From Streptomyces ureilyticus (GTDB taxonomy: Bacteria; Actinomycetota; Actinomycetes; Streptomycetales; Streptomycetaceae): a DNA stretch of 41,395 bases. A program made the position numbers and the translations under genes. The stretch covers positions 1-41,395 of the forward strand of contig NZ_JAAKZX010000074.1 in NCBI RefSeq assembly GCF_011045025.1, written 5' to 3'. Shown piece by piece: positions 23,353 to 31,563 of the stretch. Position 1 is the first letter of the stretch. Every line of letters begins with the position of its first letter. The notes under the pieces were generated by a model, which had not been told where the DNA came from, searched no databases, and saw only the letters and a list, made by a program, of their open reading frames with translations.

Positions 23353-25965
23353 GTGGACGCCGAGCTGACCAACAGGAGCCGGGACGCGATCAACGCGGCC
23401 AGCAATCGGGCCGTGTCCGAGGGCCACCCGGATCTCACCCCCGCGCACTTGCTGCTGGCGCTGCTCGAGGGGCAGGAGAACGAGAACATCACCGACCTGC
23501 TGGCCGCGGTGGAGGCGGACCAGGCGGCCGTACGGAACGGCGCCGAGCGCGTGCTGAGCGCGCTGCCCAGCGTGACCGGCTCGACCGTCGCCCCGCCGCA
23601 GCCCAACCGCGAGCTGCTCGCCGTGATCGCCGACGCCACGGAGCGGGCCAAGGAGCTGGGCGACGAGTACCTCTCCACGGAGCACCTGTTGATCGGCATC
23701 GCCGCGAAGGGCGGCCAGACCGGGGACGTACTCTCCCAGCAGGGCGCCAGTGCGAAGAAGCTGCTGGAGGCCTTCCAGAAAGCGAGGGGAGGGCGCCGCG
23801 TGACCACACCGGATCCCGAGGGCCAGTACAAGGCACTCGAGAAGTTCGGGACCGACTTCACGGCCGCCGCGCGTGAGGGCAAGCTCGACCCCGTCATCGG
23901 GCGGGACCAGGAGATCCGGCGCGTCGTGCAGGTGCTGTCGCGGCGTACGAAGAACAACCCCGTTCTCATCGGCGAGCCCGGCGTAGGCAAGACCGCCGTC
24001 GTCGAAGGGCTGGCCCAGCGCATCGTCAAGGGCGATGTGCCGGAGTCGCTGCGGGACAAGCGGCTGGTCGCGCTGGACCTGGGCGCGATGGTGGCGGGCG
24101 CCAAGTACCGCGGTGAGTTCGAGGAGCGGCTGAAGACCGTGCTCGCGGAGATCAAGGACTCCGACGGGCAGATCATCACGTTCATCGACGAGCTGCACAC
24201 CGTCGTGGGTGCGGGCGCCGGCGGGGACTCCGCCATGGACGCGGGCAACATGCTCAAGCCCATGCTCGCCCGCGGTGAGCTGCGCATGGTCGGCGCCACG
24301 ACCCTCGACGAGTACCGCGAGCGCATCGAGAAGGATGCGGCGCTGGAGCGGCGCTTCCAGCAGGTGCTGGTCGCCGAGCCGACCGTCGAGGACTCGATCG
24401 CGATTCTGCGTGGGCTCAAGGGGCGGTACGAGGCCCATCACAAGGTGGTGATCGCGGACAGCGCGCTGGTCGCCGCGGCCACGCTCTCCGACCGGTACAT
24501 CACCTCCCGGTTCCTGCCCGACAAGGCCATCGACCTCGTCGACGAGGCCGCCTCCCGGCTTCGTATGGAGATCGACTCGTCCCCCGTCGAGATCGACGAA
24601 CTCCAGCGCGCCGTCGACCGGTTGCGGATGGAGGAGCTCGCCCTCAGCAAGGAGACCGACCCCGCCTCCCGCGAACGCCTGGAGAAGCTGCGCCGCGACC
24701 TCGCCGACAAGGAGGAGGAACTGCGCGGCCTCACCGCCCGCTGGGAGAAGGAGAAGCAGTCCCTGAACCGGGTCGGTGAGCTGAAGGAGAAGCTCGACGA
24801 ACTGCGCGGGCAGGCCGAACGCGCCCAGCGCGACGGTGACTTCGACACCGCGTCCAAGCTGCTGTACGGCGAGATCCCCGCCGTGGAACGGGACTTGGAG
24901 GCCGCCTCCGAGGAAGAGGAGGAGGCGTCCAAGTCGGGGTCCAAGTCCGACACGATGGTGAAGGAGGAGGTCGGCGCGGACGACATCGCGGACGTCGTCG
25001 CCGCCTGGACCGGTATCCCCGCCGGGCGGCTCATGGAGGGCGAGACGCAGAAACTGCTGCGTATGGAGGAGGAGTTGGGGCGCCGGCTGATCGGCCAGAC
25101 CGAGGCCGTACGGACCGTCTCGGACGCCGTACGCCGCACGCGCGCGGGTATCGCGGACCCCGACCGCCCCACCGGCTCCTTCCTCTTCCTCGGCCCGACG
25201 GGTGTCGGCAAGACCGAACTGGCTAAGGCGCTCGCGGACTTCCTCTTCGACGACGAGCGGGCGATGGTCCGGATCGACATGTCGGAGTACAGCGAGAAGC
25301 ACAGCGTGGCACGGCTGGTCGGCGCCCCGCCCGGCTATGTCGGCTACGAGGAGGGCGGCCAGCTGACGGAGGCGGTGCGCCGTCGCCCGTACAGCGTCGT
25401 ACTGCTCGACGAGGTCGAGAAGGCGCACGCGGAGGTCTTCGACATCCTGCTCCAGGTGCTGGACGACGGACGCCTCACGGACGGACAGGGCCGCACGGTC
25501 GACTTCCGGAACACGATCCTGATCCTCACCTCGAACCTGGGCAGCCAGTTCCTGGTCGACCCGACCATCACCGAGGCGGAGAAGAAGGAGCAGGTCCTCG
25601 AGGTGGTCCGCGCCTCCTTCAAGCCGGAGTTCCTGAACCGCCTCGACGACCTCGTCGTCTTCTCGGCCCTGACGAAGCCCGAACTGGAACGCATCGCCAG
25701 GCTCCAGATCGACCGCCTCACCAAGCGCCTCGCCGAACGCCGCCTCACCCTCGAGGTCACCGACGCGGCCCTGATCTGGCTCGCGGACGAGGGCATGGAC
25801 CCGGCTTACGGCGCCCGCCCCCTCCGCCGCCTCGTCCAGACCACCATCGGCGACCGCCTCGCCAAGGAGATCCTCGCGGGCGAGGTCAAGGACGGCGACA
25901 CGGTACGGGTGGACTCGTTCGGGGAGGGCCTGATCGTGGGGCCGGCCACGGGCAAGACGCTGTAG
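23353..25965 (+). CDS. clpB: ATP-dependent disaggregase ClpB
   Basis: An 870-aa Hsp100 disaggregase that rescues aggregated proteins together with DnaK. The Clp N-domain (1-145) is followed by AAA-1 with Walker A GEPGVGKTAVV (about 211) and Walker B IITFIDELHTVVG. A long coiled-coil M-domain (about 405-530; RLEKLRRDLADKEEELRG, EKEKQSLNRV) separates it from AAA-2, with GPTGVGKTELAKAL (about 615) and VVLLDEVEKAH. The M-domain distinguishes it from ClpA and ClpC. The start is GTG 23353 with AAGGAGGAG upstream. An extra acidic stretch (EEEEEASKSGSKSD) extends the M-domain end. A HAIR operator lies 93 bp upstream, tying it to hspR in this window. Confidence 0.97.
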   Translation: MDAELTNRSRDAINAASNRAVSEGHPDLTPAHLLLALLEGQENENITDLLAAVEADQAAVRNGAERVLSALPSVTGSTVAPPQPNRELLAVIADATERAKELGDEYLSTEHLLIGIAAKGGQTGDVLSQQGASAKKLLEAFQKARGGRRVTTPDPEGQYKALEKFGTDFTAAAREGKLDPVIGRDQEIRRVVQVLSRRTKNNPVLIGEPGVGKTAVVEGLAQRIVKGDVPESLRDKRLVALDLGAMVAGAKYRGEFEERLKTVLAEIKDSDGQIITFIDELHTVVGAGAGGDSAMDAGNMLKPMLARGELRMVGATTLDEYRERIEKDAALERRFQQVLVAEPTVEDSIAILRGLKGRYEAHHKVVIADSALVAAATLSDRYITSRFLPDKAIDLVDEAASRLRMEIDSSPVEIDELQRAVDRLRMEELALSKETDPASRERLEKLRRDLADKEEELRGLTARWEKEKQSLNRVGELKEKLDELRGQAERAQRDGDFDTASKLLYGEIPAVERDLEAASEEEEEASKSGSKSDTMVKEEVGADDIADVVAAWTGIPAGRLMEGETQKLLRMEEELGRRLIGQTEAVRTVSDAVRRTRAGIADPDRPTGSFLFLGPTGVGKTELAKALADFLFDDERAMVRIDMSEYSEKHSVARLVGAPPGYVGYEEGGQLTEAVRRRPYSVVLLDEVEKAHAEVFDILLQVLDDGRLTDGQGRTVDFRNTILILTSNLGSQFLVDPTITEAEKKEQVLEVVRASFKPEFLNRLDDLVVFSALTKPELERIARLQIDRLTKRLAERRLTLEVTDAALIWLADEGMDPAYGARPLRRLVQTTIGDRLAKEILAGEVKDGDTVRVDSFGEGLIVGPATGKTL

Positions 25966-26106
25966 TACGCAGGGCTCATTCGGCCACATTCGGGGGCCCT
26001 TCGGCTGGGCCGGTTGCCGGTCATGGGGCAAGAGAGAGAGGGTGGCTGTGTACGTCTGGTCTCAGCTATGGCCGGACGAGCCAGACGAGCACAGGAGTGT
26101 CCAAGT

Positions 26107-26643
26107 ATGTCCATCGACCCGTCCTCGATTCCGAACTTCGGGGGCCAGCCCGAGCCAGAGCCGCAGAGCGGCGGACCAGCGGGCCCCGTCGTCCCGGATC
26201 AGGACCTCGTGAAGCAGCTCCTGGACCAGATGGAGCTGAAGTACGTCGTCGACGACGAGGGTGACCTCGCGGCGCCGTGGGAGCAGTTCCGTACGTACTT
26301 CATGTTCCGTGGCGAGGGAGACCAGCAGGTCTTCTCGGTGCGGACGTTCTACGACCGCCCGCACAAGATCGACGAGAAGCCCCAGCTCCTCGAGTCGATC
26401 GATGACTGGAACCGGCGCACGCTGTGGCCCAAGGTCTACAGCCACACGCACGACGACGGCACCGTCCGCCTCATCGGTGAGGCGCAGATGCTGATCGGTA
26501 CCGGTGTCAGCCTGGAGCACTTCGTGTCCTCGACGGTCAGCTGGGTGCGGGCCGCCATCGAGTTCGACAAGTGGCTCGTCGAGCAGCTCGGCCTCGAGCA
26601 GGAAGTCAACGACGCCGAGAAGCCCGACGACGACGCGGAGTAG
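26107..26643 (+). CDS. YbjN domain-containing protein
   Basis: A 178-aa protein of the actinobacterial YbjN family (PF10722). After a disordered Pro/Gly-rich N-terminus (about 30 residues) the domain contains VKQLLDQMELKYVVDDEGDL, FRTYFMFRGEGDQQVFSVRT, DWNRRTLWPKVYSHTHDDGT and VSSTVSWVRAAIEFDKWLVE. The fold resembles type III secretion chaperones; its role in Streptomyces is unknown. ATG 26107 has AGGAG upstream, and longer in-frame starts lack a site. It lies 141 bp after clpB and may be transcribed separately. Confidence 0.92.
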   Translation: MSIDPSSIPNFGGQPEPEPQSGGPAGPVVPDQDLVKQLLDQMELKYVVDDEGDLAAPWEQFRTYFMFRGEGDQQVFSVRTFYDRPHKIDEKPQLLESIDDWNRRTLWPKVYSHTHDDGTVRLIGEAQMLIGTGVSLEHFVSSTVSWVRAAIEFDKWLVEQLGLEQEVNDAEKPDDDAE

Positions 26644-26684
26644 CGTCCGCGTTTGTGCAGGGGCCTCGGCCCCGTACGCGTACG

Positions 26685-26736
26685 AGAGCCCGGTCAGGGG
26701 CGCGACCAGCAGGATCGCGCGCCTTGGCCGGGCTCT
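26685..26736. terminator. Terminator after the YbjN gene
   Basis: AGAGCCCGG (26685-26693) pairs with CCGGGCTCT (26728-26736). Inside, GGCGCGA and TCGCGC form a second stem. It lies between convergent genes. Confidence 0.8.
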
Positions 26737-27205
26737 TCGCTGTTGCCTCGGCCGGCTGACCGGCAGCTACTGCCTGAGTATCCCGGGTGCAGCGACTGAG
26801 TATGTTGCCCGGTATCCCCGGATCCCGGGTGGCTGGTGCACTGTCGTCATGACCACGGACAGCACACGCACGCGCCCCCTCCGGAACGTCACCGCCACGG
26901 TCACCGCTACTGGTTCGGCCCTCTCGGTGGTGCTGGTCCCGTTGGTGGTCGGGGCCTTGGTGGCGCGGACGGTCGGAGGCGACCCGATGGTGTCGGTCAA
27001 CGCCCTGATCGCGGGCGGTGGGCAGCGGGCCAGGTTGTCCCGGAGCCAGTTGCGCGGCTACCGCTGCCGGACGCTCGCGGCGGCGCGGGTTGCGCCGGGT
27101 CGGTCGGCCCGGTGGTCGAGCAGGAGGACCGGCGGGGAAACCTCCATCGGGTCATGAGCACAGGCCCGTGTGGCCGGCACCCTTTGCGGGTACGCCTGCC
27201 GGCTG
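26737..27205. other. Intergenic region, mostly without recognisable features
   Basis: The stretch 26760-26835 repeats CTGAGTAT and CCCGGGT strings and is less G+C-rich than average. A doubtful small frame follows at 26849-27157. Nothing else was found. Confidence 0.4.
26849..27157 (+). CDS. Doubtful small membrane protein, 102 aa
   Basis: An open frame from ATG 26849. Residues 15-45 include one convincing hydrophobic helix (SALSVVLVPLVVGALVA), but the second half is Arg/Ser/Gly-rich with no clear fold (RSARWSSRRTGG). There is no good ribosome-binding site. It may be a real small gene, a decayed gene, or chance. Confidence 0.25.
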   Translation: MTTDSTRTRPLRNVTATVTATGSALSVVLVPLVVGALVARTVGGDPMVSVNALIAGGGQRARLSRSQLRGYRCRTLAAARVAPGRSARWSSRRTGGETSIGS

Positions 27206-28387
27206 TTACGCGGTCGGCGTCTTGAGCCGGGAGGCCGCCTCTTCCAGTACCGTCGTCCGCTTGCAGAAGGCGAATCGTACGAAGGGTGCGCCCTGTTCGC
27301 GGTGGTCGTAGAAGACGGCGTTGGGGATCGCCACCACCCCGCAGCGCTCCGGCAGCGCGCGGCAGAAGGCGAAGCCGTCGCTCTCGCCGAGGGGCCGGAT
27401 GTCAGTGGTGATGAAGTACGTTCCGGCCGGGCGGAAGACCTTGAAACCCGCCTGCTCCAGTCCGCCCGCGAGCAGGTCCCGCTTGGCGCGCATGTCCGCA
27501 CGGAACTCCTCGAAGTACGTTTCGGGCAGGCGCAGGGCCTCGGCCACGGCGTACTGGAAGGGCCCGGAAGCGACGTACGTCAGGAACTGCTTGGCCGAGC
27601 GGACGGCCGAGACGAGTTCCCGGGGCGCCGTCACCCAGCCCACCTTCCACCCGGTGAACGAGAAGCTCTTCCCGGCCGACCCGATGGTGACCGTGCGGTC
27701 GCGCATGCCCGGCAGGGTCGCGAGCGGGATGTGTTCGGCGTCGTCGAAGACCAGGTGTTCGTAGACCTCGTCGGTGACCACGAGGAGGTCGCGTTCCACG
27801 GCGAGTGCCGCGATCGCGGTGAGTTCCTCGCGGGTGAGGACCGTGCCGGTGGGGTTGTGCGGGGTGTTGATCAGCAGGAGGCGGGTGCGGTCGGTGACCG
27901 CGTCGCGCAGCTCGTCCAGGTCCAGTCGGAACGAGCTCTCGTGCGGGCGCAGTGTCACAGGGACGCGGGTGCCGCCCGCCATCGCGATGCAGGCCGCGTA
28001 CGAGTCGTAGTACGGCTCGAGCGCGATCACCTCGTCGCCGGGCTCCAGCAGGGCGAGCAGCGCGGCCGCGATCGCCTCCGTCGCGCCCGCCGTGACGAGG
28101 ACCTCGGTGTCGGGGTCGTACGTGAGCCCGTACCGGCGCTCCTGATGTGCGGCGATCGCCGTGCGCAGCTCGGGGATGCCGGGGCCCGGCGGGTACTGGT
28201 TGCCGCGGCCGTCGCGCAGCGCCCGTACGGCCGCCTCGCGGATCTCCTCGGGGCCGTCGGTGTCGGGAAAGCCCTGGCCGAGGTTGATGGAGCCGGTGCT
28301 CAGGGCCAGGGCGGACATCTCGGCGAAGATCGTCGTCCCGAACTCGGCGAGACGGCGGTTCAGGAGCGGGCGCGCGGTGGAGGTCAT
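27206..28387 (-). CDS. PLP-dependent class I/II aminotransferase
   Basis: A 393-aa fold-type I aminotransferase. It carries SINLGQGFPDTDGPEEIREA, NQYPPGPGIPELRTAIA, VLVTAGATEAIAAALLALLE, INTPHNPTGTVL, VTDEVYEHLVFDD, the PLP-lysine motif SAGKSFSFTGWKVGW (about residue 235) and the C-terminal FVRFAFCKR that holds the arginine for the alpha-carboxylate. Family members act as methionine/kynurenine/aspartate-type aminotransferases; which one this is cannot be decided. ATG 28387 is chosen with CAGGA upstream; an ATG 9 nt further up is the alternative. It stands alone, divergent from the Gly/Cys-rich gene. Confidence 0.92.
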   Translation of the reverse strand: MTSTARPLLNRRLAEFGTTIFAEMSALALSTGSINLGQGFPDTDGPEEIREAAVRALRDGRGNQYPPGPGIPELRTAIAAHQERRYGLTYDPDTEVLVTAGATEAIAAALLALLEPGDEVIALEPYYDSYAACIAMAGGTRVPVTLRPHESSFRLDLDELRDAVTDRTRLLLINTPHNPTGTVLTREELTAIAALAVERDLLVVTDEVYEHLVFDDAEHIPLATLPGMRDRTVTIGSAGKSFSFTGWKVGWVTAPRELVSAVRSAKQFLTYVASGPFQYAVAEALRLPETYFEEFRADMRAKRDLLAGGLEQAGFKVFRPAGTYFITTDIRPLGESDGFAFCRALPERCGVVAIPNAVFYDHREQGAPFVRFAFCKRTTVLEEAASRLKTPTA

Positions 28388-28580
28388 GGCGGCCATCCTG
28401 CGCGCAACCTCTGGAGTTGCTCAACTCCGGCTTGAGCTCTGATGGCCGGGGGCATCCCCCTCTCACGCAAGAAGGAAGCCGGAAAGAAGCAAGCGGGAAC
28501 AGCAAGGAAGCAGACCGAAACACAAGTGAGAAGCAACGCCCATGGGGGTCGCTTCGGGGGAACGAAAGGAGGGTGACGCC

Positions 28581-28826
28581 ATGAGCTTCGGCATCATCCT
28601 GGCGTTGATCGCTGCAGTGGTCGTCATCGCTGTTCTGATCGTCGCGAATAGGGACAGCAGGAGGTCGCGCTCGCGTGCGCACAGCGGTTCCAGGCGCGGC
28701 GGCAGCTGGTGGACCTCGGGCGGCGGCGGTTACCACGGGGGTTCGTCGTGCAGCGGCGGCTCGTCCTGCGGAGGCGGGTCGTCCTGCGGGGGCGGCGGGG
28801 GAGGATGCGGCGGCGGAGGCAGCTGA
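28581..28826 (+). CDS. Small membrane protein with Gly/Ser/Cys-rich tail
   Basis: An 81-aa protein with an excellent ribosome-binding site (AAGGAGGGTGACGCC before ATG 28581). Residues 3-22 form a membrane helix (FGIILALIAAVVVIAVLIVA), then a basic stretch (NRDSRRSRSRAHSGSRRG). The tail is made of YHGGSSCSGGSSC and GGGSSCGGGGGGCGGGGS, with four regularly spaced cysteines. The tail resembles metal-binding or cross-linked glycine-rich wall peptides, but no function is known. A large inverted repeat follows 52 nt after the stop. Confidence 0.8.
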   Translation: MSFGIILALIAAVVVIAVLIVANRDSRRSRSRAHSGSRRGGSWWTSGGGGYHGGSSCSGGSSCGGGSSCGGGGGGCGGGGS

Positions 28827-29224
28827 CACGGGGCAGCTGGTCCGCGGGGGAACCGCATCCGGGCCGTCCGGCACCATGAGGCGTCCGCCGAAGTGTGACA
28901 TTCAGCGCCAAAGTGTCACACTTTCCGGCGGACGCCTCGCTGTGTGTACATGTCCCGCCGGGCGCTTGGCAGTTGGAGTGCGCGGCGCACTCGGGAGCCG
29001 GGGGCGCACTACCCAGTTGAACTGGTGAGCTGTAGAGCCCTCGTATGGATGGAAATCGCACGAAGGTGGGTAAAACTGCTTTGGCAGAAGCGCTTTTCAT
29101 GATTCCCTGCTAATCCGACGCAGCCCCCGACACATCCTTCTGAGCAGGCAGACCGGGCGATTCCCCGGCGCCGGCCGGGGTGCGACGGACCCACTCACCC
29201 TTTGCGTGCCAGCGGAGCCGACCC
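28827..29224. other. Intergenic region between the Gly/Cys-rich gene and DUF2617
   Basis: It contains the 23-bp inverted repeat at 28878-28938. The lower-G+C stretch at 29030-29110 is the best place for a DUF2617 promoter; TTTTCATGATTCC stands out. I see no gene or tRNA. Confidence 0.5.
28878..28938. terminator. Very long inverted repeat, probable terminator
   Basis: The arm at 28878-28900 pairs with 28914-28938 over 23 bp, with only a 2-nt insertion in the right arm and a 13-nt loop. The stem consists of GAGGCGTCCGCCG followed by AAGTGTGACA, so the outer half is G+C-rich and the inner half is A+T-richer. That inner TGTGACA/TGTCACA dyad could also be a protein-binding site. Confidence 0.7.
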
Positions 29225-29743
29225 ATGCTCACGAATCTCAACACCGCCTATACCGACACGCGCGCGGCCGACCTCGCCTGGGCCCTGGGACGCGAGCCGC
29301 TCCCCGCGCTCGCGACCCTCGACCTCGAACTGTCCGGCGCGAAGCTCCAGTTGAGACTCCTCGGCGCCTCGCACCAGGTCCTCCTGGAAGAGCAGAACGG
29401 CGCCTGTTCGGAGACCGTCGCCTGCATCCCCGGCAGCAGCACTCCCCTGCCACTGGGCGTCGCCAAACGCGTAGGCGAGTGGGAGTACGAGTTCGCGGCT
29501 CGAGTAGAAACGTTGTCACGCGGCTCCTTCGCGGGCCGCGCCCAGGAACTCCTGGCCCTGGTCTCCGACCACCCCCACGGCCTGGCAGGAGTCTTCCCCG
29601 GCAACCCCCACGCCTTCACAGCCCTACTGGCCCAACACCACGAGGGCCAGGTCCACTGGAGGACTTGGCATGCGTATCCCCAGGACGGCCAACTGGTGGC
29701 GACAAGGACGAGAGTTGGGGTAAGGGTGGCGGCTCCGGCCTGA
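29225..29743 (+). CDS. DUF2617 family protein
   Basis: A 172-aa cytoplasmic protein of the actinobacterial DUF2617 family. Motifs are LTNLNTAYTDTRAADLAWAL, LDLELSGAKLQLRLLGASHQ, GVAKRVGEWEYEFAARVE, LVSDHPHGLAGVFPGNPHAF and HWRTWHAYPQDGQLVATRTR. No catalytic residues are known. ATG 29225 follows GCGGAG. Its start is well supported by the conserved LTNL beginning. In Streptomyces it commonly precedes the spermidine-synthase-like membrane protein, as here (149 bp apart), although a repeat lies between. Confidence 0.9.
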   Translation: MLTNLNTAYTDTRAADLAWALGREPLPALATLDLELSGAKLQLRLLGASHQVLLEEQNGACSETVACIPGSSTPLPLGVAKRVGEWEYEFAARVETLSRGSFAGRAQELLALVSDHPHGLAGVFPGNPHAFTALLAQHHEGQVHWRTWHAYPQDGQLVATRTRVGVRVAAPA

Positions 29744-29763
29744 AGGCAGGGTCGGGGAGGTGC

Positions 29764-29800
29764 GCCCGTTCAGGGGCGCGGGGCTGTGTCAATCTGCGGC
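29764..29800 (+). repeat. Dispersed intergenic repeat, copy 2 (partial)
   Basis: AGGGGCGCGGGGCTGTGTCA followed by TCTGCGGCTCCGCC. This is nearly the same as 37104-37138, with parts shared with 4518-4530. Non-coding, between DUF2617 and the spermidine-synthase-like gene. Confidence 0.6.
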
Positions 29801-29892
29801 TCCGCCAGCCCACAACTACCCGCGGCCGCAAACGAAACAGGCGGAAACTCCACACGTGTGAGTGACCCAGCGCGCCGCAGACGTGACGTACC

Positions 29893-31506
29893 GTGACCGG
29901 GGTGATCGACCCGCACCCCCCGGCTCCGCCCGGTGCACCGCCCCTGGACGGCGGCCTGGGCGGCCGACCGCGGCTGCCGGTCAAAGCAGCCACAGGCCGC
30001 GCCCTGGTGCTAGCTGGTGTCTTCGTCTGCGCAGCCTGCGGACTCGTCTACGAACTGGAACTCGTAGCCCTCGCCTCCTACTTGATGGGCGACTCCGTCA
30101 CCCAGGCCTCCGTCGTCCTCTCGGTCATGGTCTTCGCGATGGGCATCGGCTCACTCGTCGCCAAACGCCTGCGCCACCACGCCGCAGCCGGCTTCGGCGC
30201 GATCGAGGCGCTGCTCGCGCTGGTCGGCGGCTGCAGCGCGATGGCCCTGTACGCCGCCTTCGCCTGGACCGGCCACTGGGGCGGGGCGTGGGAGGGCGGC
30301 TCCCGTCATCTGCTCGTCGTCTTCTCACTGGTGATCGGACTGCTCATCGGCGCCGAAGTGCCCCTGCTGATGGAGCTGATCCAGCGGATCAGACGGCAGG
30401 ACGCGGGCGGCGCGGTCGCGGACCTGTTCGCCGCGGACTACGTGGGCGCGCTGGTCGGCGGACTCGCCTTCCCCTTCCTGCTCCTGCCCCTGCTCGGCCA
30501 GTTGACGGGTGCGCTGATCACCGGAGCCGTCAACGCGATCGCGGGCGGCGCACTCGTACTCGGCCTGTTCCGGCAGGATCTGACCCGCCGCGGACGCCGG
30601 CTGCTCGTCGTCGCCAACCTCGTCGTCCTCGGGCTGCTCGGCTCCGCCGCCGTCCACGTCGACGACTTCGAACGGGCCGCGCGGCAGGCGGTGTACGGCC
30701 ACGACGTCCGGGTGGCGCTGCACACGGACGTACAGGAGATCGTCCTCACGGGCGGCTCCGACGGGCGTTCGCTCAGCCTGTTCCTCGACGGGCGGCTACG
30801 GGTCAGCGGGCGCGACGAACGGCGCTATCACGAGGCGTTGGTGCACCCGGCGATGGAAAGCGGCCCGCACGCGCGCGTGCTCGTCCTCGGCGGCGGGGAC
30901 GGGCTCGCCGTACGCGAAGTGCTGCGGCACACGGGCGTACGGCGGGTCGATGTGGCCGAACTCGACGCGGCCGTCGTGCGGTTGGCACGCACCGACCCGG
31001 CGCTGTCCGCGCTGAACGAGGACGCGTTCGGGGATCCGCGGGTGCGTGTCCTGCACGCGGACGCGTTCGTGTGGCTGCGGGAGACCTCGGACACGTACGA
31101 CGTGGTGATCTCGGATCTGCCGGATCCCGGGATCACGGCCAGTACGAAGCTGTACTCGCAGGAGTTCTACGGGCTCGCGCGGCGGGTCCTCGCGGAGCGC
31201 GGGCGGCTCGTCGTGCACGCGGGGCCTGTGGCGTCCCGGCCGCGGGTGTTCTGGACGGTGGACGCGACGCTGCGGGCGGCGGGGCTGCGGACCGTGCCGT
31301 ACCGGGTGGGCGGCCGGGACTCTGGGTTCGCGGCCGGGCCCGACCGTACGAGCGGACCGGCGGGGGCGCCGCGCGACTGGGGCTTCGTCCTCGCGTCCCG
31401 TACGGCACCGGTGCTGTCCCTGCCCGGGGCGGCGCGGGCGGCGGAACGTACCCGGGTGCCGGGCCTGCCCGCGTCGACGCTGGTGCATCCGCGGTACGCG
31501 GGCTGA
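29893..31506 (+). CDS. Membrane-bound spermidine synthase-like protein
   Basis: A 537-aa protein with about seven transmembrane helices in the N-terminal half (LVLAGVFVCAACGLVYELEL, VVLSVMVFAMGIGSL and others) and a soluble C-terminal domain of the polyamine aminopropyltransferase fold. In that domain GGGDG at about residue 334 binds the decarboxylated-SAM-type cofactor, with VDVAELDAAVVRLAR, DAFVWLRETSDTYDVVISDL and STKLYSQEFYGLARRVL. Family members with this membrane part are annotated as spermidine synthases, but whether they make spermidine is uncertain. The start GTG 29893 is followed by a disordered Pro-rich 30 residues. Upstream in-frame starts are absent. Confidence 0.9.
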   Translation: MTGVIDPHPPAPPGAPPLDGGLGGRPRLPVKAATGRALVLAGVFVCAACGLVYELELVALASYLMGDSVTQASVVLSVMVFAMGIGSLVAKRLRHHAAAGFGAIEALLALVGGCSAMALYAAFAWTGHWGGAWEGGSRHLLVVFSLVIGLLIGAEVPLLMELIQRIRRQDAGGAVADLFAADYVGALVGGLAFPFLLLPLLGQLTGALITGAVNAIAGGALVLGLFRQDLTRRGRRLLVVANLVVLGLLGSAAVHVDDFERAARQAVYGHDVRVALHTDVQEIVLTGGSDGRSLSLFLDGRLRVSGRDERRYHEALVHPAMESGPHARVLVLGGGDGLAVREVLRHTGVRRVDVAELDAAVVRLARTDPALSALNEDAFGDPRVRVLHADAFVWLRETSDTYDVVISDLPDPGITASTKLYSQEFYGLARRVLAERGRLVVHAGPVASRPRVFWTVDATLRAAGLRTVPYRVGGRDSGFAAGPDRTSGPAGAPRDWGFVLASRTAPVLSLPGAARAAERTRVPGLPASTLVHPRYAG

Positions 31507-31563
31507 ACCGAATGCGCTGATACATGGGTGCGGAACGGGCCATGCTGGGTAGGCTCGGCCGAC

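Noticed and set aside
23068..26031. 987-codon minus-strand frame opposite clpB
   Set aside because: Antisense shadow; it runs through the clpB promoter and terminator region and has no recognisable domain.
28827..29224. A tRNA or structured RNA gene in the long gap
   Set aside because: Apart from the inverted repeat 28878-28938 I could not fold a cloverleaf with a T-loop GTTCRA motif.
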